Shown here one piece after another: positions 6,694 through 14,740 of a DNA stretch of 14,788 bases. Both the position numbers and the translations under genes were made by a program. The notes beneath the pieces were generated by a model. The model did not search any database. It was not told the origin of the DNA and was given only the letters and a program-made list of their open reading frames with translations. This DNA comes from CAYLTX01 sp046545675 (GTDB lineage Bacteria > Myxococcota_A > Bradymonadia > Bradymonadales > Bradymonadaceae): contig JBKGZI010000101.1 of assembly GCA_046545675.1 (NCBI GenBank), forward strand, positions 1 through 14,788. Reading direction: 5' to 3'. Positions within the stretch are counted from its first letter, which is position 1; the number at the start of each line of letters is the position of its first letter.

Positions 6694-7482
6694 ATCCAAA
6701 ATCCGCTCCCACCGCACCCGATGCTCCGGATGCGCCAGGGCGCGAAAACACAGCAGACACAGCATTATTACGCCGAGTGCCGTGGCCGCCGCAATCATGA
6801 ACATGATCAGGATCTGGTAGGCGACCGCGTTGATCGGGGCGGCGCCGGCCAGGATCTGGCCGGTCATCATGCCGGGCAGGCTGACCAGGCCGACGATCAT
6901 CATCGAGTTGATGATCGGGATCATGCCGTTTCGGACCGCGTCTCGCATCCACGGCTGGATGGCCTGCCAGGTCGTCGCGCCCAGGCACAGCCGGCCCTCG
7001 ACGGCGCGGCGTTGTTTGATGAGGTCGCTCAGGAGGCGGTCGAGGCTCAGGCTGATGCCGGTCAGGCCGTTTCCGAGCAGCATGCCGATCAGCGGGATGA
7101 CGTAGCGCGGTGAGTACCAGGGGTCGACGCCGATGACGATCTCGGTGACGCTAAACGCGGTGACCGTGCTGGCGAGCACCAGCGAGCCGAACGCGGCCAC
7201 ATAGGCGCCCGGGAATCGCCGGTCGGAGCGCTTGATCGCCGCGCGCGCGGCCGCCACGAGCATCACCACCAGCACCGGCACCACGTAGTACCAACGATTT
7301 AGGTCGAAGACCCACTCCAAGACCAGCCCCACAAAGGCGAGCTGGGCGACCGTGCGCACCGCGGCGATGCCGAGTCTCTTCTCGAGACCGAGCTTCAACC
7401 CGATGCTGATCGCCGCCGGGATGACCAATAAGACGGCGGCCAGCGCCAGGTCCCAGGGAGTCAGTTCGATGAGCTCATTCAT
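6679..7482 (-). CDS. fetB: FetB/YbbM-type ABC transporter permease
   Basis: Inner-membrane permease of 267 residues in the UPF0014 family. In E. coli, FetAB is reported to help iron homeostasis, probably by exporting iron; the same substrate here is inference. About seven hydrophobic segments are visible (roughly 11-29, 39-58, 65-82, 96-116, 127-147, 190-212, 221-247). The family-conserved middle has EGRLCLGAT at 162-170, a likely coupling helix contacting the ATPase, then PIINSMMIVGLVSLPGMMTG (189-208) and QILAGAAPINAVAYQILIMF (209-228). The ATG overlaps the end of fetA by 8 bp and has a strong ribosome binding site, so the pair is translationally coupled. The C-terminus (NGRE and stop) is encoded by a repeat array. 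The reading frame has probably been rewritten at its end by repeat insertion or expansion, apparently without harming the core. Confidence 0.9.
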   Translation of the reverse strand: MNELIELTPWDLALAAVLLVIPAAISIGLKLGLEKRLGIAAVRTVAQLAFVGLVLEWVFDLNRWYYVVPVLVVMLVAAARAAIKRSDRRFPGAYVAAFGSLVLASTVTAFSVTEIVIGVDPWYSPRYVIPLIGMLLGNGLTGISLSLDRLLSDLIKQRRAVEGRLCLGATTWQAIQPWMRDAVRNGMIPIINSMMIVGLVSLPGMMTGQILAGAAPINAVAYQILIMFMIAAATALGVIMLCLLCFRALAHPEHRVRWERILDNGRE

Positions 7483-8185
7483 CGCCGGCCTCCTCGGGCT
7501 CGCTTCTTATATCGCCGCGTGTCCATCGGCCGAGGTCGATGACACGGGTGGCCAGCCGATCGATCTGCTCGGGTTGGTGGCTGACCCACAAGAAGGCGCG
7601 CTCGTCGGGGTGCTCGTCGACAAATTCGACCAGGAGTTCCTCGAGCTGGGAGACCCGCTCGGGGTCCAGCGCCGAGGTCGGCTCGTCGAGCATCAGCAGC
7701 TTGGGGCGGCCGGTCAGCGCTCGCACCAGACTCACACGTTGCTGCTCGCCGACCGATAGGTCGTCGAAGCGCCGCGAGAAGTCGACCGCCCCGAGCCCGA
7801 AGCGGTCGCACAGCTCGCGCTGCTCGTCCTCGCTCATCGGGTCGGCCTCGATGCCCAGTTCTTCGGCCATGCGCCGCGCAAAGGCCAGGTTCTCGCCGAG
7901 GGTCTCGGCGAGCGCCGTGGGCCGCTGTTGGACGTATATCGCCTGGTTTCGAAATCGCCGAATATTGTGCGCGTCGACCCGCTCGTCCCGCCAGAAGACC
8001 TCGCCGGTGTCCCTTTGCTCCAGGCCGACGACGCAGCGAATCAGCGTCGACTTGCCCGAGCCCGACGGGCCGCGCAGCACGGCGCGATCGCCGGCGTCGA
8101 TCTCGAGGTCGACGCCGGCGAAGAGCGGCTCGGCTTCACCCGGGATGGTCCACGCCAAATTTGCGACGCGCAGTAGAGCAGTCAT
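7475..8185 (-). CDS. fetA: FetA/YbbL-type ABC transporter ATPase
   Basis: Cytoplasmic ATP-binding subunit (236 residues) partnering the FetB permease encoded immediately downstream. All ABC motifs are present: Walker A GPSGSGKST (39-47), Q-loop at Gln86-Gln87 (IYVQQRP), signature LSVGEQQR (143-150), Walker B LLMLDEP (163-169), D-loop SALD (171-174) and switch His203 (VSHQPEQ). The short single-domain form and the pairing with a UPF0014 permease fit the FetAB family. An acidic insertion (about 110-125) lies before the signature. The start at 8185 has only a weak Shine-Dalgarno-like GTGGG. It is divergent from the VWA lipoprotein gene. No Fur-like operator could be identified with confidence in the gap. 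Confidence 0.92.
   Translation of the reverse strand: MTALLRVANLAWTIPGEAEPLFAGVDLEIDAGDRAVLRGPSGSGKSTLIRCVVGLEQRDTGEVFWRDERVDAHNIRRFRNQAIYVQQRPTALAETLGENLAFARRMAEELGIEADPMSEDEQRELCDRFGLGAVDFSRRFDDLSVGEQQRVSLVRALTGRPKLLMLDEPTSALDPERVSQLEELLVEFVDEHPDERAFLWVSHQPEQIDRLATRVIDLGRWTRGDIRSEPEEAGDE
7489..7494 (-). promoter_or_regulatory. Ribosome binding site of fetB inside fetA
   Basis: On the minus strand AGGAGG lies 6 bases before the fetB ATG (7482-7480), within the last codons of fetA. Together with the ATGAATGA overlap (7482-7475), it indicates coupled translation of the two subunits. Confidence 0.8.
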
Positions 8186-8202
8186 CGGCCCACAAGACCC
8201 AA

Positions 8203-8279
8203 TCAGAAAAATTCAGAAAAATTTAGATCGTTTCGCCGCACGGTCCGTGAGTACTCAATGCAACTTGCAACTTGCAGCG
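8203..8279 (+). repeat. Two short tandem duplications in the fetA/VWA divergent gap
   Basis: TCAGAAAAAT occurs twice head to tail (8203-8212 and 8213-8222) in the only clearly AT-rich patch of the gap. CAACTTG is repeated at about 8264-8279. The gap (8186-8370) must hold promoters for fetA and for the VWA lipoprotein gene, and the A-tract pair, spaced one helical turn apart, could be a bent-DNA or operator site. No clean -35/-10 pair was recognised. Confidence 0.5.
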
Positions 8280-8370
8280 ACGCGATGGCCATCGCTCGAT
8301 TGAGGACGAACGAGAGACCCGACGAATGACCGAGACCATATCACATAGAACCCGGCAGGAAGGAAACGCC

Positions 8371-10065
8371 ATGAATATTCGAGGCTTTAACAAGAAGAGC
8401 GCGGTGGCAGCATTGGCGATGGCCACGGTGGTCGGCTGTATGAGCGACTCTTCAGAGAAGAAATTCGCCGAGGCCGACGACGCCGTCGAATCTCACGTCA
8501 GGTTCGGTGGCCCGTCCGAGGAGGCGGCGGAATCCCAGGGCGCGGCGGCTGCACCGGAAGCGCCGACCGGGCGCACACGCACGGCGGCGGAGGCCGAGCC
8601 CGCGCCGGCTCGAAAGTCCGTCGCGGCGCGCGAAGCCCCGGCCAACATCGGTGCGGAGGGTGCTGCGATCAAGCAGCCGGCCGATAGCGCCCCGGTGACG
8701 GACACCGACACCGAGCACTACGCCGACTACGGGGTCAACCAGATGACCGAGACGGCCGAGGATCGGCTGTCGACCTTCGCGGTCGACGTCGACACCGGCT
8801 CGTATACGATCGCCCGGCGCAAGCTCAACTCCAACCAGCTTCCGCAGGCCTCCGCGGTGCGCGTCGAGGAGTTCGTCAATTACTTCCGCTACAGCTATCC
8901 CGACCCCGACGAGGGCGCGTTCGGCGTGTTCATGGAGGCCGCGCCGAGTCCGTTCGTCGGCGAGGACAACCGCAAAGTGGTGCGTGTGGGCGTGCAGGGT
9001 AAGCGGGTCACCGACAGTACTCGCAAGCCGGTACATCTGACTTTTTTGGTCGACACCTCCGGCTCGATGGGAGGCCAAGACCGCATCGAATTGGCGAAAA
9101 AGTCGCTGCAGGTGCTCACCGAGAATCTCAAAGATGGCGATACGGTCGCCATCTCGACCTACTCCGGGAGCGTGTCCAAGGTGCTCGACCCGACCGGCAT
9201 GGAGCATCGAAGCCGCATCATCGACGCCATCCACAGCCTGAGCGCCGGCGGCTCGACGGCGATGGGCAACGGCCTCGAGCTGGCCTATAAGCTGGCGCTC
9301 GAAGATTTCCGAAAAGACCACGTCAATCGTGTCGTCGTGCTCTCCGACGGTGACGCCAACGTCGGCCCGACCTCCCATCAGGAGATCTTGAAGCGCGTCG
9401 GTCACTTCGTCGACGAGGGGGTTACGCTGTCGACGATCGGTTTCGGGATGGGCAATTATAAAGACGCCATGATGGAGCAGTTGGCCAACCAGGGCAACGG
9501 AAATTACTTCTATATCGACTCCATCGACGAAGCCCGCAAGATCTTCAGCGAGCAGCTCGACGGCACCATGCAGGTCATCGCCAAGGACGTCAAAATCCAG
9601 GTCGACTTCGAGCCGGAAGCGGTTAAATCCTACCGTCTCATCGGCTATGAAAACCGGGATATCGCCGACGAGGACTTCCGCGACGACAAGGTCGACGCCG
9701 GCGAGATCGGCGCCGGCCACACGGTCACCGCGCTGTACGAGGTCGTGCTGGCCGACGGCGAGCCGAATCGCCTGGGCACCGTTCGCGTGCGCCACAAAGA
9801 GCCGCAGGGAGCCAAGGCCAGCGAGCAGGAGTTCGCACTCACCCGCGGCGATCTGCGCGAGTCGCTGAGGGAGGCCAGCAAGGACTTCCAATTCGCCGCG
9901 GCGGTCGCCGGCTTCGCCGAGATCATGCGCGACAGCCCGTATGCCAAGGGCATGAGCCTCGACCTCATCGAGGAGCTCGCCGAGGGCGCGACGATTCGCG
10001 GCCAGCAGGATCGTCGCGAGTTTATCGACCTGGTGAAGAAGGCGAAGGCTCTGGGTAAGGGGTGA
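8371..10065 (+). CDS. YfbK-type von Willebrand factor A lipoprotein
   Basis: Predicted lipoprotein of 564 residues. The signal peptide starts MNIRGFNKKSAVAALAMATV and ends at a lipobox with Cys23 (VVGC). A low-complexity Ala/Glu/Pro linker runs to about residue 115. The von Willebrand N-terminal module (PF12450 type) follows, with RLSTFAVDVDTGSYTIARRK and AVRVEEFVNYFRYSYPD. The VWA domain then carries an intact metal site (MIDAS): D228-x-S230-x-S232 in DTSGSMGG, Thr296 in GGSTAMGNG and Asp326 in VVLSDGDAN. The C-terminal DUF3520-like region ends with FAEIMRDSPYAKGMSLDLIE and a helix near the stop. The family binds partner proteins through a divalent metal; its exact role is unknown. AGGAAGGA at 8358-8365, just before the ATG, fixes the start, and upstream in-frame starts would bury the signal peptide. 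It is followed by a strong hairpin and the MITE-like element. Confidence 0.93.
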   Translation: MNIRGFNKKSAVAALAMATVVGCMSDSSEKKFAEADDAVESHVRFGGPSEEAAESQGAAAAPEAPTGRTRTAAEAEPAPARKSVAAREAPANIGAEGAAIKQPADSAPVTDTDTEHYADYGVNQMTETAEDRLSTFAVDVDTGSYTIARRKLNSNQLPQASAVRVEEFVNYFRYSYPDPDEGAFGVFMEAAPSPFVGEDNRKVVRVGVQGKRVTDSTRKPVHLTFLVDTSGSMGGQDRIELAKKSLQVLTENLKDGDTVAISTYSGSVSKVLDPTGMEHRSRIIDAIHSLSAGGSTAMGNGLELAYKLALEDFRKDHVNRVVVLSDGDANVGPTSHQEILKRVGHFVDEGVTLSTIGFGMGNYKDAMMEQLANQGNGNYFYIDSIDEARKIFSEQLDGTMQVIAKDVKIQVDFEPEAVKSYRLIGYENRDIADEDFRDDKVDAGEIGAGHTVTALYEVVLADGEPNRLGTVRVRHKEPQGAKASEQEFALTRGDLRESLREASKDFQFAAAVAGFAEIMRDSPYAKGMSLDLIEELAEGATIRGQQDRREFIDLVKKAKALGKG

Positions 10066-10076
10066 GTGGAGGGTTG

Positions 10077-10110
10077 GGCGGATGGGGCCGCACGCAAAGG
10101 CCCCTCCGCC
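10077..10110 (+). terminator. Strong hairpin after the VWA gene (possible terminator)
   Basis: GGCGGA (10077-10082), a bulged T, then GGGGCC (10084-10089) pair with GGCCCC (10099-10104) and TCCGCC (10105-10110) around a 9-base loop. This gives a 12-bp stem starting 12 bp after the VWA stop. No T-run follows, so an intrinsic terminator role is uncertain. The right arm of the hairpin is the left end of the MITE-like element. Confidence 0.4.
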
Positions 10111-10285
10111 TTCGCTTTGCTCAGGCACCTCCCCACGGCTGAATGCCGTGGGGAGGAGTATCCCTGCGTAACGCGCAGTGGTTGGCGTTCGACGGAAAGC
10201 AACTCCTGACGATCTAGCAGGGATACTCCTCCCCAGCGTCTTCGCGCTGGGGAGGTGGTCGAGCAAAGCGAGACCGGAGGGGCCT
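10098..10285. mobile_element. 188-bp MITE-like element with 70-bp inverted arms
   Basis: The left arm (10098-10167, 70 nt) and the reverse complement of the right arm (10217-10285, 69 nt) align end to end. They share AGGCCCCTCC at the tips, TCGCTTTGCTC and CACCTCCCCA in the middle, and GGGGAGGAGTATCCCTGC at the inner ends. Each arm also has its own hairpin: CTCCCCACGGC/GCCGTGGGGAG on the left and CTCCCCAGCG/CGCTGGGGAG on the right. These inner hairpins differ in sequence but both stay palindromic, which points to selection on structure. The 49-bp centre has no open frame. No clear target-site duplication and no transposase are visible, so it is a non-autonomous or REP/BIME-like element. It separates two same-strand lipoprotein genes. 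Confidence 0.88.
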
Positions 10286-10394
10286 CTCTCAGCAACCCAA
10301 ACGCCCAAAGAACCACCACACCCGCAATTGATTCAAACTCCTCAAACAGATATCACTAAGGTGGATCACAAAAACTCCACCACCACGAGCTGCG

Positions 10395-12413
10395 ATGTCT
10401 GTCCTCCGACGTTTTATCCCGCTGTCGATTCTCGCTGTGAGCCTGCTCCTCGGCGCCTGCGCCGAAGACGCAGACACACGCGAGCAAGTGCTCCTCGAAA
10501 TCTCGTATCCCGAAGCGGGTAGCTTCGTCGACGAATCGCGGGTGCGCGTGCGCGGCACGGCCGACGGTGCGGACCGGGTAACGGTCAACGGCCAGACCGC
10601 TGAGGTCGCCGGCGGTGAGTGGGACGTGCTGGTCGACTTCGAGGAGGGGCCGGCCACGGCGTCGGCGAGCGCCGGTGAGGAGGAGGTCGAGGTGGATTTC
10701 GTCGTCGACACCGTCGCGCCGAGCTTCGAGCTGACCTCACCCGAGCGCGCGTTAATCGTCGAAGAGGGCGAGTCCGACGAGGTTCTCTTCGAGGGTCGGG
10801 TCGAGGACGACGGCTCCGAGCTGACCGTGCTCGCCCTGGACAATGCCGCGGTCAGCTACGACGAAGACGGCAACTTCTCGCACACCGTCTCGCTCGAGCC
10901 CGGCTATAACGAATTCGAGCTGCGCGCGGTCGACGAGGCCGGCAACGAGTCGAGCGCGCGCCGCGCGGCGCTGTACGGCCCGATGGCCGATCCCACCTCC
11001 GAGATTGACTCGGCCGCCGAGGTCGAGGTCAGCCCCGAGGCCTTCGACACCACCGCCGAGGTCATCGAGTCGCTGCTGACCCCCGAGCGCCTCACACAGC
11101 TCGCCCAGGACAGCCTGGTTGACAATGAGAATATCGCCGTCGACAGCATCGACTTCGACTCGCTGAGCGTCGAGATCTCGCCGCTATCGGCCCCGGCCGG
11201 CCAAGAACACGGCTACCTCGAGGTCTTCATCGACATCACCAATCTTCAGGTCGAGGGCACGGCGACCATCAGTGGCGAGGACTACCCGGCGACAATCACC
11301 GTCGACGAGGCCGCGATGACCACCGAGGTGACGCTGACGGCGACCGACAGCGGGGATTTGGACGTCTCGTTTTCGGGCTCCGAGCTCGTCTTCGAGGACG
11401 AGGCGCTCCACTTCACCTACGAGGATTATTCGGGAGACGATAGTGAGACGCTTCGCGGTATCGCGGCCAACGCCGCCCGCGCGGCCTTCTCGGACCTGTT
11501 GAGCGACGAGCTCTTCGACCAGCTCTACGACCCGGGTCTGCTTCGCCGACAGGTCGAGCTGCTCGGGCGCACCCTGGAGTTCCAATTGGTGCTCGAGCAG
11601 GTGCGTACGACCGGCGACGGCATGTATATCCGGGCCGCGCTGGCGATCGTCTCCGATCGCTACGATGAAGTGCGCGACGCGCCCGGAGCGCTGGAGCTGC
11701 CGCTCGGCGAGCGCACCGTGCCCAAGATCGAGGGTGATCTTCTGTTCAAGACCCACCGCACCGCCGTCGATCGCGTGCTGCACGGCGCCTGGCGAAGCGG
11801 CTTGCTGCACCAGGAATTGGTCGGCTCGGATTTCGCCGGCTACGAGCTGCCCGTCGACCTGCGCGCCGGGGCACTGGCGGCGGTTTTGGACAGCCGCATC
11901 AGCCAACTCGACGACACCGACACTCCGGTGGTGCTCGGGCTGCGCCCGCTGCTCCCGCCGGTGGCCGCGCTCGACCGCCACGCCGGCGCTGAGGAGTCCG
12001 GCGACTCAGCCGGCGATGACCAGCTAGGCATCCAACTCGGCGAGCTCCTCGTCGACATGACGCTCGTCCCCGAGGACGGCGAGCCCATCGAAGTAGTCAG
12101 CGTGGCTTTGTTCCTGGATTTGAAGGCGACCTTCGAGCTGCGAGACGCCAAGCTCGGCCTGGGGCTCGAGGCCGATGTGCGTGCCGACGTCGCCGAGGAG
12201 CACGACATCGACTTCGAAGACGAGGAGGTCGAGGCCCTCTTCGTCGACCTGATCAGCTTGGCCTCGGAGATGATCGGCGAGCAGATGGAACTGACGGCCG
12301 CCGCCGAGCTCGACTGGATGACCATCGACAATCTTCAGGCCGAGATCCACGGCGAAGAATTCGACCAACTCTCGGTCACCGCCGACATCGCCGCCAACCC
12401 GGACGCGCTGTGA
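10395..12413 (+). CDS. Large acidic Ig-like lipoprotein, C-terminal fold unknown
   Basis: Predicted lipoprotein of 672 residues. The signal peptide MSVLRRFIPLSILAVSLLLG leads to lipobox GAC with Cys22. Two Ig-like/glucodextranase-B-like modules follow (about 35-105 and 108-195); the second ends with the typical LEPGYNEFELRAVDEAGNES. The remaining 470 residues are very rich in Asp, Glu, Ala and Leu, and alternate amphipathic strands with helices. A motif near 456-472 (TAVDRVLHGAWRSGLL) resembles the helix in TULIP/BPI-like lipid-binding domains, and two similar halves of beta-rich sequence surround it. A lipid-binding surface or periplasmic role is therefore a hypothesis, not an identification. 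The ATG has no clear ribosome binding site; a small hairpin (GGTGGA at 10360-10365 with TCCACC at 10376-10381) lies just upstream. It shares a strand with the VWA lipoprotein but is separated from it by the MITE-like element, so co-transcription is uncertain. Confidence 0.85.
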   Translation: MSVLRRFIPLSILAVSLLLGACAEDADTREQVLLEISYPEAGSFVDESRVRVRGTADGADRVTVNGQTAEVAGGEWDVLVDFEEGPATASASAGEEEVEVDFVVDTVAPSFELTSPERALIVEEGESDEVLFEGRVEDDGSELTVLALDNAAVSYDEDGNFSHTVSLEPGYNEFELRAVDEAGNESSARRAALYGPMADPTSEIDSAAEVEVSPEAFDTTAEVIESLLTPERLTQLAQDSLVDNENIAVDSIDFDSLSVEISPLSAPAGQEHGYLEVFIDITNLQVEGTATISGEDYPATITVDEAAMTTEVTLTATDSGDLDVSFSGSELVFEDEALHFTYEDYSGDDSETLRGIAANAARAAFSDLLSDELFDQLYDPGLLRRQVELLGRTLEFQLVLEQVRTTGDGMYIRAALAIVSDRYDEVRDAPGALELPLGERTVPKIEGDLLFKTHRTAVDRVLHGAWRSGLLHQELVGSDFAGYELPVDLRAGALAAVLDSRISQLDDTDTPVVLGLRPLLPPVAALDRHAGAEESGDSAGDDQLGIQLGELLVDMTLVPEDGEPIEVVSVALFLDLKATFELRDAKLGLGLEADVRADVAEEHDIDFEDEEVEALFVDLISLASEMIGEQMELTAAAELDWMTIDNLQAEIHGEEFDQLSVTADIAANPDAL

Positions 12414-12417
12414 CGGC

Positions 12418-12429
12418 GGGCTCGAGCCC
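12418..12429. other. Perfect 12-bp palindrome between convergent genes
   Basis: GGGCTCGAGCCC lies in the 34-bp gap between the lipoprotein gene and the convergent sulfatase-like gene. It could be a minimal shared transcription-ending structure, but there is no T-run on either side, so the role is unproven. Confidence 0.35.
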
Positions 12430-12447
12430 CACCCCGCAAGCCTGCAG

Positions 12448-14673
12448 TCACTGTCCCTGCATGAACTTGTTGATCTTCGACTTGAGCTCGGCGGCGCGCT
12501 CGGGGTGCTCGCCGCTCAGGTCGTCTTGCTCGCCGGGATCTTCGGCGAGGTCGAAGAGTTGTTCGACGCCGCTGGTGACCACGAGGATGAATTTGTCGTC
12601 GCCGTCGATGATCGCCTGGTGCTTTTCTTTCCAGTTGGTGTAGGGCAGCAGCTCGGCGAAGACCGGCCGGTCGGGCACGCCCGAGCGGCCGAGCATGGCC
12701 TCGACGAGGCTTTCTCCTTCAAAGTCGGTGGGGATCGATATCCCGAAGAGCTCGAGCAAGGTCGGGGCGACGTCGAGCAGGCTGACGGCGCCGTCGACCT
12801 TGCGGCCGAACCAGCCTGGGACGCGGATGATCATCGGGATCTTGATGACCTCGTTATACAGCGTCTGGCCGTGAAAATAGTGGCCGTGCTCGTTGAAGCC
12901 CTCGCCGTGGTCGGAGGTGAGCACGACGACGACCTCGTCGTAGATACCTTCTTGCTCGAGCTTGTCGATGATCCGGCCGACGTAGGCGTCTGCGAAGGCG
13001 ATCTCGGAGTCGTAATTGTTGATATGACGCTCACGCTGAGTGCTGCCGCGGCCGAAATCATAGTCGTCGTGGCCGATCCATCGCGCGTGCGGCTCGAAGA
13101 GGTGCACGAATAGCGAGAAGGGCTCTTGGTCCTGGCGCCAGCGCTCGGCGAGCTGCTCGATGGTCGGCTCGGCCTGCTTCCAGACGCGGGGCGCGGCGAT
13201 ATCATCATTGGACTCGGAGATGCTGCCGGCGCCCTCGTTCTTCCAGTCGTCGAAGCCCTGGCGGATGCCCTGGTCTTCCTCGAAATAAAAGTGGCTGGTG
13301 ACCCCGACGTTGCGTCGGCCGTGGTCGTCGAGGACCTCGAAGACGCTCAAATTGTCATCGAGGATCTTCGGGTAATTCCACGTCGGCCGATAAAAGTTCA
13401 TGCGGCTCGGGTACCGGCTAAAGAATAGTGGCGGGATGCTCCGAGGGGTATGCGGCGAGGGGGCGTAGGTATCCATAAATGCGACGCCCTCGTCGGCCAG
13501 CCGGTCGATATTGGGGCTGGTATCGCGCTCGTAGCCGGCATAGCCGAGGTGATCTTGGCGCAGCGTGTCGACCAGAATGAAGACGACGTTGGGCGGCGGG
13601 TCGGGGATGTTCTCGGCCTCTTTGGTGGCCGCGTTTCGCCCGGAATCGATCGCTCGGGAGACGATCTTGCGCGAGGGATGATCCTCGGCGCTGGGCGGCG
13701 GGGCGTCTTCGCCCGAGCAATTCTCGTCGACGCCGTTTCCGGGGATCTCTTTGGCGCCGGGGTAGACATCCGGGTCGGTGTCGTCGCAGTCGATGCCGCC
13801 GAGGCCGGAGGCGTAGCCGTCGCCGTCGCGATCGGCCAGCGGTTGGAGGGCTTGGGTGGTCTTCGCCAATAGCGTCGAGCTGCGCGTGGTCGCCTGGCGC
13901 ATCTCCGAGCTCGAGCTCGTCCAGCCGAAGGCGCCGAAGAAGCACACCACCGCGGCGAGCGCGCCGGCGATCGGCACGCCGACACGCCAGGCGATCCGAG
14001 CGACGTCGAGCTTCCACATCAACAAGAAGAGCGCCGGGGTGGCTGCCACCCCGGCGATGGCCATTTGCAGAAGCGAGGTATCCCACACCTGCAATTCGAC
14101 CGCGTATTGGTAGGCCACAATCGCCCCGCCGACGGCGACGATGGCGTAGATGCCCAGCACGGTCAGCGTCGAGCGTGGCACCGCCGACTCGTCGTCTTCG
14201 CCCACGGGAAAGAGCCGGGTGAAGAGCGCGGCCAGCGGAGCGTAGATCAGCGGCGCTGCGACGAAGGCCGCGCCTACCAGGACCACGGCCCCGGCGGTCA
14301 GCCCCATCGCCTGAAAGCTGGTGCGCACGAAGCTCGAGGTCACCGCCAGGTGCAGCGCTCCCACGCCCGCGCCGACCAGCACGGCGAGCACCGGCGCGGT
14401 CAGCAATATGGCCGCGAGGCGCTGGTCGTCGGTGCGGTTGAAGAGGCGATCGCGCTTCTCGAAGAGCCGCGCCCACCCCCCGGCCACCGCGCCCACCGCC
14501 AGCCCGTAGATCACTTGCGGAAGGCCCAGCAGCCCGAAGGCGCTCAGGACGTAGTAGATGCCGGTGGCCTCACTGGCATCGCCCATCGCCTCGTCGGCGC
14601 CCAAAAAGCTCCAAAGGGTCAGGAGCAGCGCCGCGATGACTCCGGCCCTTGCCCCGTTCAAAAGATGTTTCAT
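12448..14673 (-). CDS. Membrane-anchored sulfatase/phosphotransferase-like protein with MopE motif
   Basis: Fusion protein of 741 residues. The N-terminal 250 residues hold about seven membrane segments (roughly 9-25, 42-67, 88-111, 123-151, 169-191, 201-220, 231-251). After a short linker, residues 281-323 form a MopE-type metal-binding motif (DRDGDGYASG, then DCDDTDPDVYPGAKE and DENCSGED, with the family's Cys pair). A Pro-rich linker leads to an alkaline-phosphatase-superfamily sulfatase domain from residue 362. NVVFILVDTLRQDHLGY supplies metal ligand Asp369, and SDHGEGFNEHGHYFHG supplies Asp588 and His589. At the nucleophile position there is SPHTPRSIPP with Thr409. The C/S-x-P-x-R signature needed for formylglycine in true sulfatases is absent. 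A Thr nucleophile is typical of lipoteichoic-acid-synthase and phosphoethanolamine-transferase-like enzymes, so a phosphotransferase or phosphatase acting at the outer face of the inner membrane is as likely as a sulfatase. The substrate is unknown. No clear ribosome binding site precedes the ATG. The gene is convergent with the lipoprotein gene. Confidence 0.88.
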   Translation of the reverse strand: MKHLLNGARAGVIAALLLTLWSFLGADEAMGDASEATGIYYVLSAFGLLGLPQVIYGLAVGAVAGGWARLFEKRDRLFNRTDDQRLAAILLTAPVLAVLVGAGVGALHLAVTSSFVRTSFQAMGLTAGAVVLVGAAFVAAPLIYAPLAALFTRLFPVGEDDESAVPRSTLTVLGIYAIVAVGGAIVAYQYAVELQVWDTSLLQMAIAGVAATPALFLLMWKLDVARIAWRVGVPIAGALAAVVCFFGAFGWTSSSSEMRQATTRSSTLLAKTTQALQPLADRDGDGYASGLGGIDCDDTDPDVYPGAKEIPGNGVDENCSGEDAPPPSAEDHPSRKIVSRAIDSGRNAATKEAENIPDPPPNVVFILVDTLRQDHLGYAGYERDTSPNIDRLADEGVAFMDTYAPSPHTPRSIPPLFFSRYPSRMNFYRPTWNYPKILDDNLSVFEVLDDHGRRNVGVTSHFYFEEDQGIRQGFDDWKNEGAGSISESNDDIAAPRVWKQAEPTIEQLAERWRQDQEPFSLFVHLFEPHARWIGHDDYDFGRGSTQRERHINNYDSEIAFADAYVGRIIDKLEQEGIYDEVVVVLTSDHGEGFNEHGHYFHGQTLYNEVIKIPMIIRVPGWFGRKVDGAVSLLDVAPTLLELFGISIPTDFEGESLVEAMLGRSGVPDRPVFAELLPYTNWKEKHQAIIDGDDKFILVVTSGVEQLFDLAEDPGEQDDLSGEHPERAAELKSKINKFMQGQ

Positions 14674-14740
14674 GTCAGATGGATGTGTCGGAAGTCTTGC
14701 CGACCTCTAGAATTAGCAGACAGGGGACGAATTGACTACA

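Noticed and set aside
8452..10308. 618-codon open frame antisense to the VWA lipoprotein gene
   Set aside because: It mirrors a gene with intact motifs, signal peptide and ribosome binding site; the product is low-complexity Asp/His/Leu/Val-rich, typical of GC-rich antisense frames.
13418..14476. 352-codon frame overlapping the sulfatase-like gene on the same strand
   Set aside because: Arg/Ala/Pro-rich shadow frame; the true frame has membrane segments and catalytic motifs.
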